A DNA stretch of 64,000 nucleotides, from the NCBI RefSeq assembly GCF_000003815.2, contig NC_049991.1:9490561-9554560 (forward strand), written 5' to 3'. Below, piece by piece: positions 39,801 to 54,800 of this stretch. The number at the start of each line of letters is the position of its first letter. Position 1 is the first letter of the stretch. Under the pieces are notes generated by a model. The model did no database searches and had not been told where the DNA came from. It saw nothing but the letters and a program-made list of their open reading frames with translations. The position numbers and the translations under genes were made by a program. Source of the DNA: Branchiostoma floridae (Eukaryota; Chordata; Leptocardii; Amphioxiformes; Branchiostomatidae).

Positions 39801-42800
39801 TGTATAAAGGAAGGATGGCAGGTTCATGTTTGACACTGTTTTGAAAAACAAATTAATTGTCTTGATCATTACCGTTTGTCCGGATCGGTAAAGGTTCACT
39901 GTCGGCGCTTGTTCCCAGCGGTCCCTTCGCAGCTATCCGGATGGTATATTCTGTGGCGGGTTTCAGGTTCCTGAGTTCTCTCTCAGGAGCACCCGGCCCT
40001 CCTGCTGTCGGTACAACCTCACACTCAGGCTCCACTTTAACGATGTACTCTTCAGCACCCTCTGTCGGCGCCCAGGAGACGATCACGTTTCTATCCGTCA
40101 CTGTGGGTGCGCTTACACGCGTAGGGCTAGGCAGCGCTGAGAAAACAAGATTGTTGGTATTTCAAAATAACGTGGCATGACTTAGCATGAAAGTTCATCT
40201 GTGTCGGTAAATGACATTAGGGATAAACTAAACTTTAAATAACCAACACTACAAAAAAGTTTTGGATAAGTCCCAACTTATTTGTAGTGTTGGTTAGTTA
40301 AAGTTTAGTTTATCCATAAGCATAACAACGTACCATGAAAACAAGGAAAAACCTATATGATTGGTTAAAGACCCACAACAATTATTGTTATTGTACGGTT
40401 CATGTTGTTTAGTTTATTAGCAACCCTTCAGTATGCGGTCTCAAGGCTTGCAATGTTAAGATAGACACAAGATAAACACAATTGTCTCACCAGCAGTTTG
40501 GATCTCCAACGCTTCTGACTGTGTGCTCTCCCCAGCGGCACTGATGGCTGTGACGTACACATGATAATGCGTGTCAGGATGAAGTCCCTTCAGTATTCTC
40601 TTAGGAGCGGCCGGTCCCTCCTTGTCTACCGAAACTTCAGCTCCCGGAGGCTCCACCCTTATCTTGTAGTCAGTAGCCCCCTTCACAGCCGTCCACGTGA
40701 TCACTGCCGTGTTGGTGGTTGCTGTGGCCGCCTCAATCTTCGCAGGCGTGTCCAGAACTGAACATGAACATACGAAAGTGATAAGTGATAGGTTTCTTAT
40801 GTATCACCAACGTTGGACAAATTCAGAATTCAGGCTACTGTTGTGACAATGGAACGTCAAGTCTGATGTATAAAAGTCTACGTGTCACACAATTGCCGGA
40901 CACGGTAAAACACAGGTTATCAAGACTATAGGCATAAAGGTTGATGCCACATTATTCAACAGCAAACTGCGAACATTTTTCGAGAAAGCAACTTGAAGTC
41001 GACTCAGAATTGTGTGCACTTGATAATACGTAACCGTCAAAGGTATACGCTTGAAATAAGCTTAGAAAACAGTCCACGACCCACATGTATCCATCATGTC
41101 CTCTTACCTCTGGTTTTAACTTTAACAGGTTCACATGCGGCACTAGAGCCCTCCGTGCTGACGGCCACTACCGTGAATGTATACTCAGTTCCAGGTTCCA
41201 GACCAGACACCGTTCTCTTGGCGCCGCTCTTGCCACCTTCCCCGGGAGAAACCCTGGCGTCCGGCTCCGATGTGACGATGTAGTCAATGGCACCGGGTAC
41301 GGGAGTCCACGCCAACTCTAGGCCTGAGGCGGTCACTGAGGACACTTCAACACCAGAGGGCGATGAAAGCTCTGGTGTGAAAAGAAACAAGTCTTACATT
41401 GTAGTTCACTTTTTAGGAACTCGAAAAGTACTCGTAAAAGCTTTATGATTATCAGTATTGTAGAAAATCTCTAACGATTGCCATTCTAAGGCTTTAGTAA
41501 TCTCGGCCTGATGCATTGAAATACAAAACACTAGCCACTGACATGTTCATAAGTTACAAAGCCTGGCCGACTAGATCTACATCTATCGGAGAATTCTTGT
41601 TCATTTCACCTGCTGTTGTAAATGTGAATGTCTGACTCTCTGCACTCGTTCCCTTGCTGCTCGTCGCCACAATGGTAACCGTGTAGATAGTTTTTCCCTT
41701 CAGTCCCTTCAGGTGCCTTTCCGAGGCGGATTTGCCCGCTGGGGGTACAGCTATTTCTCCGACCTGGGGCTGAACTTTTACCGTGTAGTCTTCAGAACCA
41801 GAGACGGATGTCCAGGACAGCACGCATGTAGAGTCCGTCACGTGGCTGGTTTTGAACCCGGACGGAGTGGACAAGGCTGTGATGTAGAAGAAAGATACGT
41901 TAAGATCTGACTTTTGGTGCGTAGGTCGGTAGCACGTGGTGGAGAAGGTAGCAGGTCGTTTCGCCACAATGTCAGTTCGCCAACGTCATTTCGCCACAAG
42001 TTAAGTCATTTCGCAACAATGCACAAGTCGTTTAGCAACAATACACAAATCATTTCGCCACATTTGAATTTTATTTCTGTAGATGACCTAATAGCATTAG
42101 AAATCGTATTCCTAACTTAATACTAGTATTGTCCATTCTCCAGTACATCTATGTCCTATCTTTCCGCAAGTACAATGGGATACACAATCAGTAATAGTTA
42201 AAAGTTACTTTATAATGCCCATGCCCATGCAACAATAAGGAAACTGAGTCTTAAGAATCGATCGTGATGAAAGCTCACCCATAGTTTTGAAAGAGAACGT
42301 CTGAGATTCATTGCTCTCTCCCTTTTCGTTTTTGGCTGTGACGGTGACCCAGTAGTCGCTGGCAGACTGCAGACCACGCAGTACCCGCTCTGAGGCGGTT
42401 TTACCCGCTTCTGTTGGGACAACCTCCGGACCCTCTGGATCCACCGTGACATGGAAATCTTTGGCACCTTCAATGGGTGCCCAGGAGATCAGCGCAGCTT
42501 CATCAGTCACGTTTGCGAGCTTGAGATCTTCGGGCATCGGAAGTGCTTCGTTCAAAATTAAAACATTGACGTGTTAACAGACATAGCTTACACAAAAATA
42601 AGTCTATATAGTAAGGTTCTTGAAACAGAACCAAAGTACATGCAGCACTCACTTCCAACCTTTCGGTGTCTAGCAGACACCATCACCAGGGTTAGAATGG
42701 CAGGATCTACTTCGGTCAACTCCGGGTATGAACAGAGATTAGGGGGGGGGGGGGTGCAAACTGAGTCACGTTGGGGTCGGCATTCTCACTACTGCAGCGC

Positions 42801-45800
42801 CACCTACATCGGCTATTAAGTAGTAGTGACAAGTAGATCCACCCATTCTAACCCTGATGATGGTGTCTGATAGACACCGTAACGTTGGAAGTGAGTACTA
42901 CTTTGGTTGTATTTCAAAAACCTTACTATTTTGAGTATTTACCACCCTGGTAAAATTCTTAACGGCAAAATAGAAGGCTATTTCACCACCAGCTTAACAA
43001 TAAGAAAATTATAACATCTCGGGCACTGTGACTCATTTTAGAACACAAATGAATCAGGATGTTAGAATTGTTGGTACATACCTTTGGTCACAATGGTGAC
43101 TGGGTTGCATGGTGGTCCGCGGCCGTCAGCGGTGATGGCCGACACTGAGATGTTGTACTCCGTGGAAGGCTGCAGTCCCTGCACCAGCCGCTCGGGCTTC
43201 GTCATGTCATTCTCCGGGGCGCTAACCGAGGCGATGGCGGACGGTCTGAGGTTGATGGTGTAGTCCTTGGACCCGGAGATGGCAGACCATTGTAGATAAA
43301 CTGTTGTGTCGGTAATGTCGTAGGCTCGGAGGCCCTCGGCCTTTGGAATGTCTGTTAACCGTCAAAATACGGACATTGATGACTTGCAAAGTTATGTTAT
43401 GTAAACATTGCACACCTCTTATATGACTAGCAAAAGTGACTTCATAGCGTTACACTTACAGGTGCCAGTTTTGCCTTATGCACAACTTGCCTCGTGGCCT
43501 TTGCCAGGCATACTCGTAACTTCTGGAGTGAAATTACCTTATCTAGTTGTCTAGTTATAAAATTTCCTTATCTATCTAGAACAGAGGTTCATATATAATC
43601 TATCTAGGATTCAAATAACTTCACGACATATACTTAATAAGAAAAGGAAGTGAAAGAATGGAACCCACTTAGAGTTGTTGCCGAGATGGTATCGGACTTC
43701 CTTGTGTTGCCCTTTGCGTCTTTGGCCACCACGACGATCTTGTACTCGGTTCCGGGAGTCAGGCCGGTCAGACGGCGCATGGGCCGGGCACGGTCACCCT
43801 TCATGGCCACGATGTCCCCTGCCGGGGGTTCCACGGTCAGCTCATAGTCCGTGGCGCCGGCGACCGGCTTCCACTTCAGGACAATCTCCTCGTTAGCCAC
43901 CGTGGCTTGCTTTACTTCCGACGGGGCGGCTAAGGCTGTAATAATGAGACACAAAAGATTACAACAGAGCTCTTGAATTTGCTTTCCCTGCTACGATATA
44001 GTCTAAAAATGACTGCACAACACTCTTAAAGTCCAACCTGATGAGATCATGCCTGGAAGAAAGAGAGTAGTTATTGGTGTCGCATGCATTAGATATAGAA
44101 GATGGCACGAGGCACCTTCTGTCTTTATTTTTATCCTTTCACTCGGCGCGCTAGTTCCATGTCTTGAAATGACTGCACAAGCTTAAAACCCGACCTGATT
44201 AGACCAAGCTGGAAGAAAGAGAGAAGTTATTGGTGTCACTCGTCGCATGCATTAGCTATGCAAGATGGTACAGGGCACCTTCTGTCTTTATCTTTATCCT
44301 TTCACTCGGTGCGCTAGTTCCGTCAGGACCTGTGGCCGACACGGTAATCTCGTACTCTGTCCCGGACTGCAGTCCCGTGATGACCCGCTCGGGGTCGCCA
44401 GGGCCCGCCTGGGTCTCCCACACCTCCCCACCGGCGGGTTCCACCGTGACTGTGTAGTCTGTGGCGCCGGGGACTGCGGTCCACTTCAGGCCTGCACTGT
44501 TATCCGTTACCGTGGCGGTAGAGATGGCAGACGGAGCCGCTAGAGCTATGAGTCAGAGTGAGAGATAGAAACACACACAGACAGAATGGAAACACGTAAG
44601 AGAAGTGAAAGCATGATATCTGTAAGTAGGCGAAATGACAGAAAATGATGGAAAATGCAACCTTGATGGCAATCGTGGCCAAACGATGACAAGTTAGATT
44701 ATGCTTTTTGATTTCAGCATTATGCAAACATGTAAGCATTGATAAGCTTAAGAGAAGAGACAAAGAACACGTAACAGTTTGGCGACCGTAGCAAGAAGAT
44801 AGCTAGTGCAGGTCTTGAGACCCAAAGAAAGATATGAGGAAGACAAGATATAGTTTAACGTCACTAATTTTGATGGACCAATACGTTTTGTGATGATGAT
44901 GATATATGTTCCTGTTTCCTTATGCCATTGCATTGCCATCCTTTTCAAAGACACAAAACGGTGCTACGTTAATCAAAACGACGATTGAAGATTCCCTTCA
45001 TCAAGCGCTACCGGCATGAGACAAGACACTTAACCCTGCACAGCCAGACTGTACCTCTCGTCTTGACAACGAACGACTCGGAAGGTGCGCTGGAACCCAC
45101 AGGACTGAGCGCCAGCACGGTGATTTGGTACTCTTTGCCAGGCTGCAGTCCCTTGATTTCCCGCTTGGACTCCGCGATAGCATTCCTGGCTACCGTCACC
45201 TCTCCGTCGGGCGGGTCCATCGTGACCCTGTAGTCGGTGGCACCCGGGACGGCCGGCCAAGACACCAGCAGCGTCCGGTCGGTGATCGACGTCGCCGCCA
45301 GGTCGAACGGCGCTCTTAGTGCTGTTTGGTTGGACATACGAAATCACAGTTCCTTCTTTCCTAAGGTCTGTACACTCAAACCGATGAAACACGACAAAGT
45401 CCCAATTGACCTTACTAGTGCTACATGCATTGGGCAGTTATGATATAATGAAAGCAGATGAATGAGCATGCAATCCTCACGCACACGTCACGAGCGATTG
45501 CGTTATTACTTCACGACACAGAACAAGGACGAGGTGACAAGGTTGCCATAGAACATGTAACGTTTACACATGACGGGACTCTGGACCTCACTGACCGACG
45601 TACAAATCAGACCTACGTTTTGTTGCAATTTTGATGTGACTCGGGGAGCTGTGTCCTTCCGAGCCGACGGCCTCCACTGAGATTTTGTACTCGGTTCCCG
45701 GTAGGAGGCCCGTCACACGCCTCTCGGGCGCCGCTGGACCTCTCTCCGTCTCGGTAACCTCCCCTGCTGGTGGCTGCAGCCGGACGGAGTAATCAGTCGC

Positions 45801-48800
45801 CCCGCGAACTTTCTCCCAAGTAAGGGTAAGGTCTGAGTCAGTTACCCATGGGGCATTCAGGGCTTTTGGAGATTGTATAGCTGTAGAGAGGAAGGAGTGC
45901 ATCTCTGTAACATGTCAACCTGTGGCTAACGCCTCAACTACAGCCTTTGTGTTTATGCAAATTTTATGGCAAATTTACTGATCTCGACGTGTCGACACGT
46001 CTGTCAACAACGAACTTTATAGTTATCACTTATGATTTTGTCTAAACTTTAAACTACATTAGTGTTACGACCTATCAAATTAAACAAAATGTCTGATGAT
46101 TTTTGAATGAAAAATGGTCAGGTAGATGCATGTGAGGCTTACTGGGTGCGTTCTAGTGTGTTATTACAAGGAAAAAGCTTATTGTCTCTGTAGAGCAATA
46201 GTTGTGCATGTATTGTTTGCTGTCGTGCAACTTTGTGTAGACTAAGCAGAAGCAACATGGAAAATCACACAAACACCATAGATGAGGTTAGATGCAATGA
46301 AAAGTGAAAAGGGCCTAGGCATCAAGCAGCAAGGGGGTTCGATGGTGTATGGTATGAATCATTCAATTGTCCGGGTGAAATAAGTTCGTGTTGTTGAGAC
46401 GTGGTTAAATGATGAATTGATTGATTTTCCATACTTCGCGTTTTCACCATGAACGGTTCGCTTGGTTGTGCGGCTCCACTTTCCTTCTTTGCCACAACTG
46501 TGATTTGGTACTCGATTCCGGCGCTCAGTCCAGTGATACTTCTCCTTGGTGCTGAAGGGCCGTCACTCGGGACCTCGATTTTTCCGGAATCCGGATTCAT
46601 TCTGACGTCATACTCGGACGCACCTCGGACAGGCGTCCAGGTCACTTCAAAGCTTGAGGCCGTGATGGCGGTAGCGGAAATACCGGCCGGGGCGCAAAGA
46701 ACTGTGGGAAAATTGACTTGCATCGATTTCCAAGATGGCGGAAGGTTACCAAGCATTGCACGGCACGACAGAATATAAACAATTTTAGCATAACTATATA
46801 GGTTTTAAAGTTGTAGGATAACCGAAAAAATCCGCTTTGGAACACATTAACCTGGAAACTCTCCATGTTGCATTATTTAAGCGGACTGGCATTACAGGTT
46901 ACTTTATTATCCTTTTCTTTGTTGGTACCGGGAAAAAGAAGGTAGCGCGTGTATCTTTATCTCAACTCATTCGTGGGTCATCATCGGTAGCACTGAGCTA
47001 CAATGGGTTTGCAAAAGACACAGAGCAAAACCAGCCGTCTGAGTACTAGTACTACACGTATATGGCTTACTGGCAAAGCTACGGTTTCAAGCTCGTGCCA
47101 GTTTACACATAGAAGCTCGTAACAAGATCGTTATAAAAATCAAACCTTTCGTTTTCACGCTGAATGGTTCACAGGGAGCACTATCTCCTTTCTTGCCAGT
47201 AGCTGTGACGGATACCCGATATTCCTTGCCGGCCTCCAGTCCGCTGATAACGCGGGCCGGGCTGGACGGGTCGCCCGTCACTTCAGACACTTGGCCGCCG
47301 GGTGGATCTATCGTTACTACGTAGTTCTCCGCTCCCTCTACGGGAAGCCATGCCACTTTAAACTCCGAGTCAGTCGCCTCCGAAGCATTGAGGGAGCAAG
47401 GACAAGGCAAAGCTATGGAGGGAAAAATGACAAAGTTTTGACAAGTGGACGCCGTACTGAGACTTATCTTTTGTCCCTCTGTCGACTTCTCCCCTAGTAA
47501 ATACGAATGGAAAACGAAGCAGTCTTGGTCATCTCTGACGCCACCACACATTCCACTAGAAGCCAGGATATGTGCACTTTGACATTTACTATTGCAAGCG
47601 TACACACAACTTCCTTCTCAGGCTATAACCATGCACCGCGTTACCAGTTGACCTTAATTGTATGAAATAAAGAAGATATCTCGAAGGCGTCGACAGAATG
47701 TCCTCTGGAACGCATATCACCACATTCCCATCATCAGTGGCACGATCCGAGGACACTACATGCGGAGGAGCCTGCTTCAGCAATTACAACCATACGCAAT
47801 GGCAATTAACAACACTCACAGAAAATATAACCGTAGCAAGGCATACGAGGGGTATAGATACAAAAGCAATCGGCGGTGGCGTCATAAATAGACCTTGCAT
47901 GTCGTTATCGATCTAGAAAGTTTACACACTACAACAAGCCGGATGATATCAAATCACCCAAATCCCTACTGTTTGGGTACATACAGAGTCAATACACGAT
48001 TCATGCTTGTGTTTTCCAATAGACTGAATATCCCATTTACAATGTCCGCGAATATTCCAGTGTGACCGATCCCCTTCCTATCAGTATACAACACAACATC
48101 ACGTCCAACAAGTGCAACTCTGTTGGGGTAAAATTAGACAAGTATGCCTGAGGGAGATAGCGAGCTGGCCATTCCAGTACCATCCATTCACCCAAAAGGA
48201 CAGACTATAAGCTTATATTTCGTACAATTTGGTTCAAATTCGGCCCGAGCAAATCAAATAAAAGCGGACAGAACAAACAGCGAAAAGATCCTGGTCACAA
48301 GAGTTACTCCGGACGTACCCTTGGTCTTGATCTGGACGGGCTGGGACTCCGCTCCAACGCCTCGGTCTGTCACGGCGCTAACGTACACGCTGTAATTGGT
48401 TCCCGGCTGTAAACCGGATATTGTTCTCTGAGCGGAAGTTGCGTCACCCGTGGGCGTGGCCACGTCTCCGTGTTTTGGCTGTGTCCGAAGCTTGTAATCC
48501 TTAGCTCCGGGGACAGGAGCCCAGGACAGTGTGGCTTCCGTGTTCGTTACGGTTGGTACTTTAAGGTCAGACGGGCCCGCAATGCCTACAGATTTGTGCA
48601 AATCACTGCATGTTTACCAAAACGGGAGTTAACGTACCTAGACTTCATTGGCGCATTCCTCGAAAACTGGACGACATGTTGTTTGTGTTGTTTAAGTCTT
48701 ACTGATAATCTTTCATAAAAATCGATATCATACGTGGCAACATGTGTAAGAGTAAATGGACTGAAGTAATCATAAGCAATATTTGTCGGTCAATCTAATC

Positions 48801-51800
48801 TCATCTAGATATCACTCTGAAATGCCATTGTCCAAAGAAGGTTCCATTTTTAGACTACGACTAAAGTATAGACGGTCGTGTCGTTACCTGGAGTATTGAT
48901 CTTGATCTCCTGAGACGGTGCACTATTCCCAGCGGGGCTGACGGCGGTGATCTTGAAGACGTACTCCCTCCCGGGGGTCAGGTTCGTGACCTCGCGCTGA
49001 GGAAGATGTCCACCTTTCTTAGGTTTGGTCACCTGTCCGTCCGACGGCTCCATGTGCACTTTGTAGTCGGTGGCGCCTGGCACCATCTCCCATTCTAACA
49101 TCGCCGTACTGGCCGTCACACTGCTGGGCTTGATGTCCGAAGGGCTGCACAGGGCTGGTTAGGATAGTGAGAAGATAAGAAATTTTTGGCTATTTTTGTA
49201 CCAACTTCGAAAGTCGTATAATGTGCTTGTGCACGCGGGTATTTGCAGCAAAGAGCATGCATTGCTGCTGATTTGGGATTGTTGGAGTTCTCCAACAATC
49301 ATTAAATATCAACGAATACCTACAAGCCAATGAGACTTTGAGACTGAAAATGACTAGGCAGTTTTCGTGGTAATTTCATCCTATGATTGTGTATAACGCT
49401 AACAAACGTGAAGTCCTGGGTTGTTATTATAATAGTACATGTACATTGCAAATTTGTGGGCACTTTGATTGGCGTTTGCTGTGCATTGCTATGGAACAGC
49501 TACGTACTACGTAGTTTTGATTGTATTTCTATTTGAGCGCTACCAAGAGCTAACAAACAAAGATGAACCTACCCTTTGTCTTTACTTTAATTGGTGCGCA
49601 AGGTGCACTCCTCTTCCGCTTGTCACCCTTTGCCTCCACCACGACAGTGTAGTCTACATTCGGTAACAGTCCCGTCAGGTGCCGCCTGGCCTCTCCCGGA
49701 CCCTCCGGTGGCACCTGGACCTCGCCGACCTGCGGCTGGACCTTGAGGATGTAGTCTGTGGCTCCGGGGACGGGCTTCCAGGCTACCGTCATCTCATTAT
49801 CCGTTAGACCCGACACATCTGTTCCGCTTGGAGTGGGAAGGTCTGTCAAAATACAAAGTAGCATGTTACACATTAAGACCTGGTTGCCATTCGGAGAAGC
49901 TTAACCATAAAAAACTGTTCCTATGCTTAAGGTCCTGGCATCGTCCTATTGTGGTGTCTTTTTTGTTCAATAACACAATAGAATAGTTGCAGTTTCCCAA
50001 GTAATTTTTTACAGCAACAAATTGTTCCCATTTTCTACATCCCTTGTCCCCTGTAAGAAAAGGCAAATGAACATGAATACTATGAATACAATCGCGCTTC
50101 AAATTTCTTCACCTTTTGTGTCAACTGAGAAAGGTTCCGCCCACACCACATCGCCCTTCTGGTTCTTGGCGCCCACACTGATGCGGTACTCAATCCCACC
50201 GGACAGCCCGGTCAGCTGCCTTTCGGGGACAGTCGAGCCTTTCTCCGTCAGTTTCACGTCGCCGGCCGGTGGGTCCAGTCTGACTTCGTAGTCAGTGGCA
50301 CCGTTTACAGGCGTCCACGAGACGAACATGCTGTTGTCTGTGATCTTGTTGGCATTGAATCCCGCAGGCGTTCCAAGAGCTACAAAAAGAAAACGAAAAC
50401 ATGCATTTTGGGTTAAAGTTGAAGTTACCCGTACATCTATGGATGAATAGGGGTGGCGCCCATCTCCATTTCCGCAGCCCTTGGACCACACATTTGTGCA
50501 AGCCACTACAGCAGGGGGCTAGTCCACTGGCAGTGATGTGTGTTTAACTCCTATACTCTTCCTCATTAGTGCTGAGTGATAAGCAGAGAAAGCAGCATGT
50601 CCCTTGAAACTTATAATTCTTTTTGTATCAGGTTAATTGAGCAAAGTGATTTGTCAAAGACGGCTTGTATTGCCTGTACTCACGTTTAGTGGTAACCTTA
50701 AACGGCTCGCACTGCGCACTGCGTTTGTCGCCGATCTTGGCGGTGACGGTGACCTCATATTCCTTGGCGGGCTCCAGCCCACTGATGACCCGCTGGGGCT
50801 CGGTGGGAGCTCCGCTTGGCGGGTGGACGTCTCCACCAGGAGGGCTGATGCTAACCTCATAGTCGGTAGCGCCGGGCGTCGGCAACCAGGCCAGCGTCAT
50901 CCCGGTGTCTGTCACCGATTCGGAACGTAGAGCACCGGGTGTAGGGAGCTCTGTGGGATGAAGGTTAGCAACATCAATGTATAAACCAACGCTCTCTCCC
51001 CTTCACCAATAAAACTGTATTTCAAAAGTGCAGTGATTGTAGACGTCGCAAATGACATCTACTCCTTTGAAGTAGATGATCGGAGATGTTCCTCCGAGTA
51101 CAGCCCAGATGCAGTCTAGAATAACAAAGAAAAAACTCGAGTGTCACGTGCTTGCAGCTTGACTTTGATTTGCCCTACAGATCTCAATTTGAAAGAAAAA
51201 CTTTTTATAGCCCCCGGGTCTTACAAACAATATCCCGGGAGTTTAACACACAGCCACATCCTCCTAGTTTCTAGAATTCTGTATCACTGCTTATTCTAAC
51301 ATTCATAGCTTTCTTTTACATGTACTTTGTACAGACAGCAGCTCCTGCGAAAGATGCCAGTACAGTAACTGGAGGTTGCCATTCACATTGCGGAGCGAGC
51401 AGGCCATGAGGCTTGCGCCAGCCCCAGTTGACCTCTAGCACGCTAACCTCTGGTGGTCTGGGTCAGCGGCACACCGGCAACAGCATGGCCGTTTTTCCGG
51501 GTGGCCACGACAGTAAACGTGTACTCGGTCCCACTCCTGAGCCCTTCGACTCTTCTCTGGGGAAATGTCGGTCCGTCGTCGGAGGCTCTTACCACACCGT
51601 CTGCCGGACTGACTATGACGTTATAATCGGTTGCCCCGGCAACAGGTTTCCATGACACCGTGATGGCGGAATCACTCACGTACGTGGTATTGATTTCTGT
51701 TGGTGGCTTTAAATCTAAAGAAAGTTCGAAGAATGCTTGACAAAATTGGTCCTTCAATAAAGTATCGTAGAAGTTTTAATCGTCTTCTTGTCTTTGGTAA

Positions 51801-54800
51801 TTGACTAAGCTGCCTTTCTCTATAGTTAAAATTTCATTAACTGAATATTCTCAAAGTACAGCCAACTACAACTAAAACTATTGGAAATGTAAGAGTGAAA
51901 TATATGATGTCAGAACTGTCATTACCACTCACACTGCAACATCATGCATCTACGATCCAAAGGCGTGAGAAATGAAAAACAAAACACAGCGACACGATGT
52001 ACACACAATGCATGCAAACAAACCTTTTGTAGCACGAGTTTAAAAAGAAATAAAAGGCCACAGTGGTCCAGACGAACACTACTTTCTATTATGCAACATC
52101 TTCATGTGCTATTATATTTTCTTAGAAATGCGTGTGTGTTTTACTGGATTTCTACACCTGGGTTGCTTTGTGATTTTTTCCCCATTATTTCAACAGGGTA
52201 ACATGCTACCACACTCCTACTAGTCCTACATACAACACTCAATACGATGCCTTCACTTAATCCATCGAGCAACACACGTCCTTGTTTAAAATATCACTCC
52301 TCTGATGCAAGACGGTTCAACAGTCTCCTCAGCAGCATCCTCAAAACATGTCGTGCAACATGACCTTCAGGTCACTTGACACTGACCTTGAACTTTGACC
52401 TCCTCCTGTATTGTGGCTAATGACACTGGTTGCGAGGCTGGCTTATGTGTATGGACAGAGTTCTTTTCTGTAAAATTAAAGAGGATGGTGACGCGGCAGT
52501 CGAATTATCTAAAAATACGGGCCGTGTACCACTAAACGCAAAGAAAGCCGAAATGAAAAGTTTTTATTTGCAACTATCTATGCGAAGGTCCGTAGGGTAA
52601 TGTGAAGGTATTTAACAATGATTAGGACAAACCGATCAGGTACAGGTTTTGTTCAAATATGGCACGCTAAACAATTTTGGACAGTGGTTCCCAAAAGATA
52701 GTGGTAGGAATAAGCGCGATGTCGAACATGTAGACCATAATACAGGGAACACCACAAGAAAACGACAACGGCGACACAAAAGAACAACGCACCAGCAAAT
52801 ACTACTACGGGAACCTACAACAAGGGAGAAGACGACATGTTAGGAACTCCAGCGACAACCCTAACGCAAAGGGTAAGAGCAACAGAGGGTAGAGAGTCGG
52901 AACGCGGGGAGGGATCAGCCAAGAAACGAGAAGTCACGTCACACCACGGTGACCTACGTTCCAGTTGTGGTACAACCAGCACAGCCGAACACTTTGCCGT
53001 CCCTGCGATGTTAGCCGCCTGCACCTCGTACACGCCGCCGTCATCACAGGTGACGTTCCTGACGTCCAGGGAACAACTGCCGTCCCCCCTAAACGTCAGC
53101 ATCCGATTGCCGCCGTTGCCCACAGGGACGCCATCTTTAAGCCACGTGATTTCAATCCCAGGAGTCCCTGCGACCACGCAGTCGAATCGGGCATCTGCTC
53201 CCTCTGACACCTTGACATCCGTCAGTTTGGCCGCGAATATCGGCGCGATTTTCTCACCTCTCGTTTCCTCTCCACCAATTGCATCTATGTATGAAGCGTG
53301 GTATTATACGACACCTTTACAATATATTTTCGACAAATTTGGAAAAATCAAGTCCTCGACCAACTTGTCTCTCGTGCATTCCCTTTAATCTCCAAGCAGC
53401 AAAAGATAGTATCAAAGCTGGCAAAAGAGCATAGTTGGGCACCAGGTACCGGTGCCCGTCTTACTCCCTTTGGCCGGCTATACTCCTTGGCCAGCTTTGA
53501 TACTATCCTTAAGGCACCGTAGGTTCTGCTTGGAGACTACTTTCCCTTACTGTTATCCACAAACGTTTTTTTCTTTAACTTTAAGCCAATGAAATATCAT
53601 TATATTTATCTTTATTGACACAACAAAAGTACAACGACGTTCGAAAGGTCTGCTACAAATATGTATATGCGAATAAACAAGTGTATACAATTAATTACTT
53701 ACATGAATGTCTACGAATAAGTACGTGTATCAATATATCAGCATGTTGAGTCTGGGGTATCATTTACATTGTTGGTTCTAAGGTCTAAATATTCTTTGAT
53801 ATATTTACCTAGGTTATTGATCACCAAGGAAACGAGCAGTTAAGACGAGAACACTGAAGCAAAAATTGCAGCATTCTCTGGATAGGAGCGAGTTAATAAG
53901 CACAATATGAGGTAGACATAGCTAAGTAGTTAACACTGATATGACTGTAAATGTAACAGCTCTCAGGCTAGAACAATGCCATGAACAATGAACAACGGTT
54001 GTGCAACTTACGTGGTTTGACGGTGAGTTCCGCGGTACTAGTTGCCTGTCCCTTCTTGCTTGTTGCTTGGCAACTGTACGCACCCGAGTCGGCATCGGTG
54101 ACGTTAGTGATGACCAGCGCAAAACTACCGTCATCACCATACTTGGCAAAGTGTTGGTTATCTTCGTCAATCTCTTTCCCATCCTGTATGAAAAGAAAGA
54201 AATATTTACATAAGGCAACTGCATAGGACCACTGAAAGTTGACATGAGCTAAAATGCAAAGATGGCCAACCACCAATCTTTACCGAGAAATTCAGAATGC
54301 GTTCATGTAGTACGCAACAATCAACGGTGACTATGCAATGCCTAGCTACATACTATTCTAAATTAGGAGCATATTCTATTGACATATATTTTATAAAATC
54401 AACATCATGTCGATGCATATGCATTTACACAAAAAGTATTATCGACTGCATCTTCTGTACAATTACATAAGATATCCGTAAGGTTTGAAATTGTTCAACG
54501 CTAGGAACATTTTTCTAGTTTCACTTATTGCACTGATGCCAGTATGAAAGCATTACAAGAAGTACCTTGAGCCATATGATGGTAGGAGGCGGGGATCCAG
54601 AGATTTCGCACTCGAATCTGACGGACTCTCCTCTGGCGACCTGGCAGCTCTCTAGGCCCCTGTTGAACTCCGGTGCCCCTGCCAACTCGTCCTCTTCTCC
54701 CTCCGACATCTCCTCTATTGTAGACACTTCTGATGCCCTTTGGTTTACAAAATGCACCTGCTCAGTTTCCAGCAATGATATTTTAAAACTGAATAAAATC

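Noticed and set aside
50440-50600. Possible SINE or LINE tail (AAGCAGAGAAAGCAGCATGTCCC)
   Set aside because: Looked familiar, but no head, tail or boundaries could be defined.
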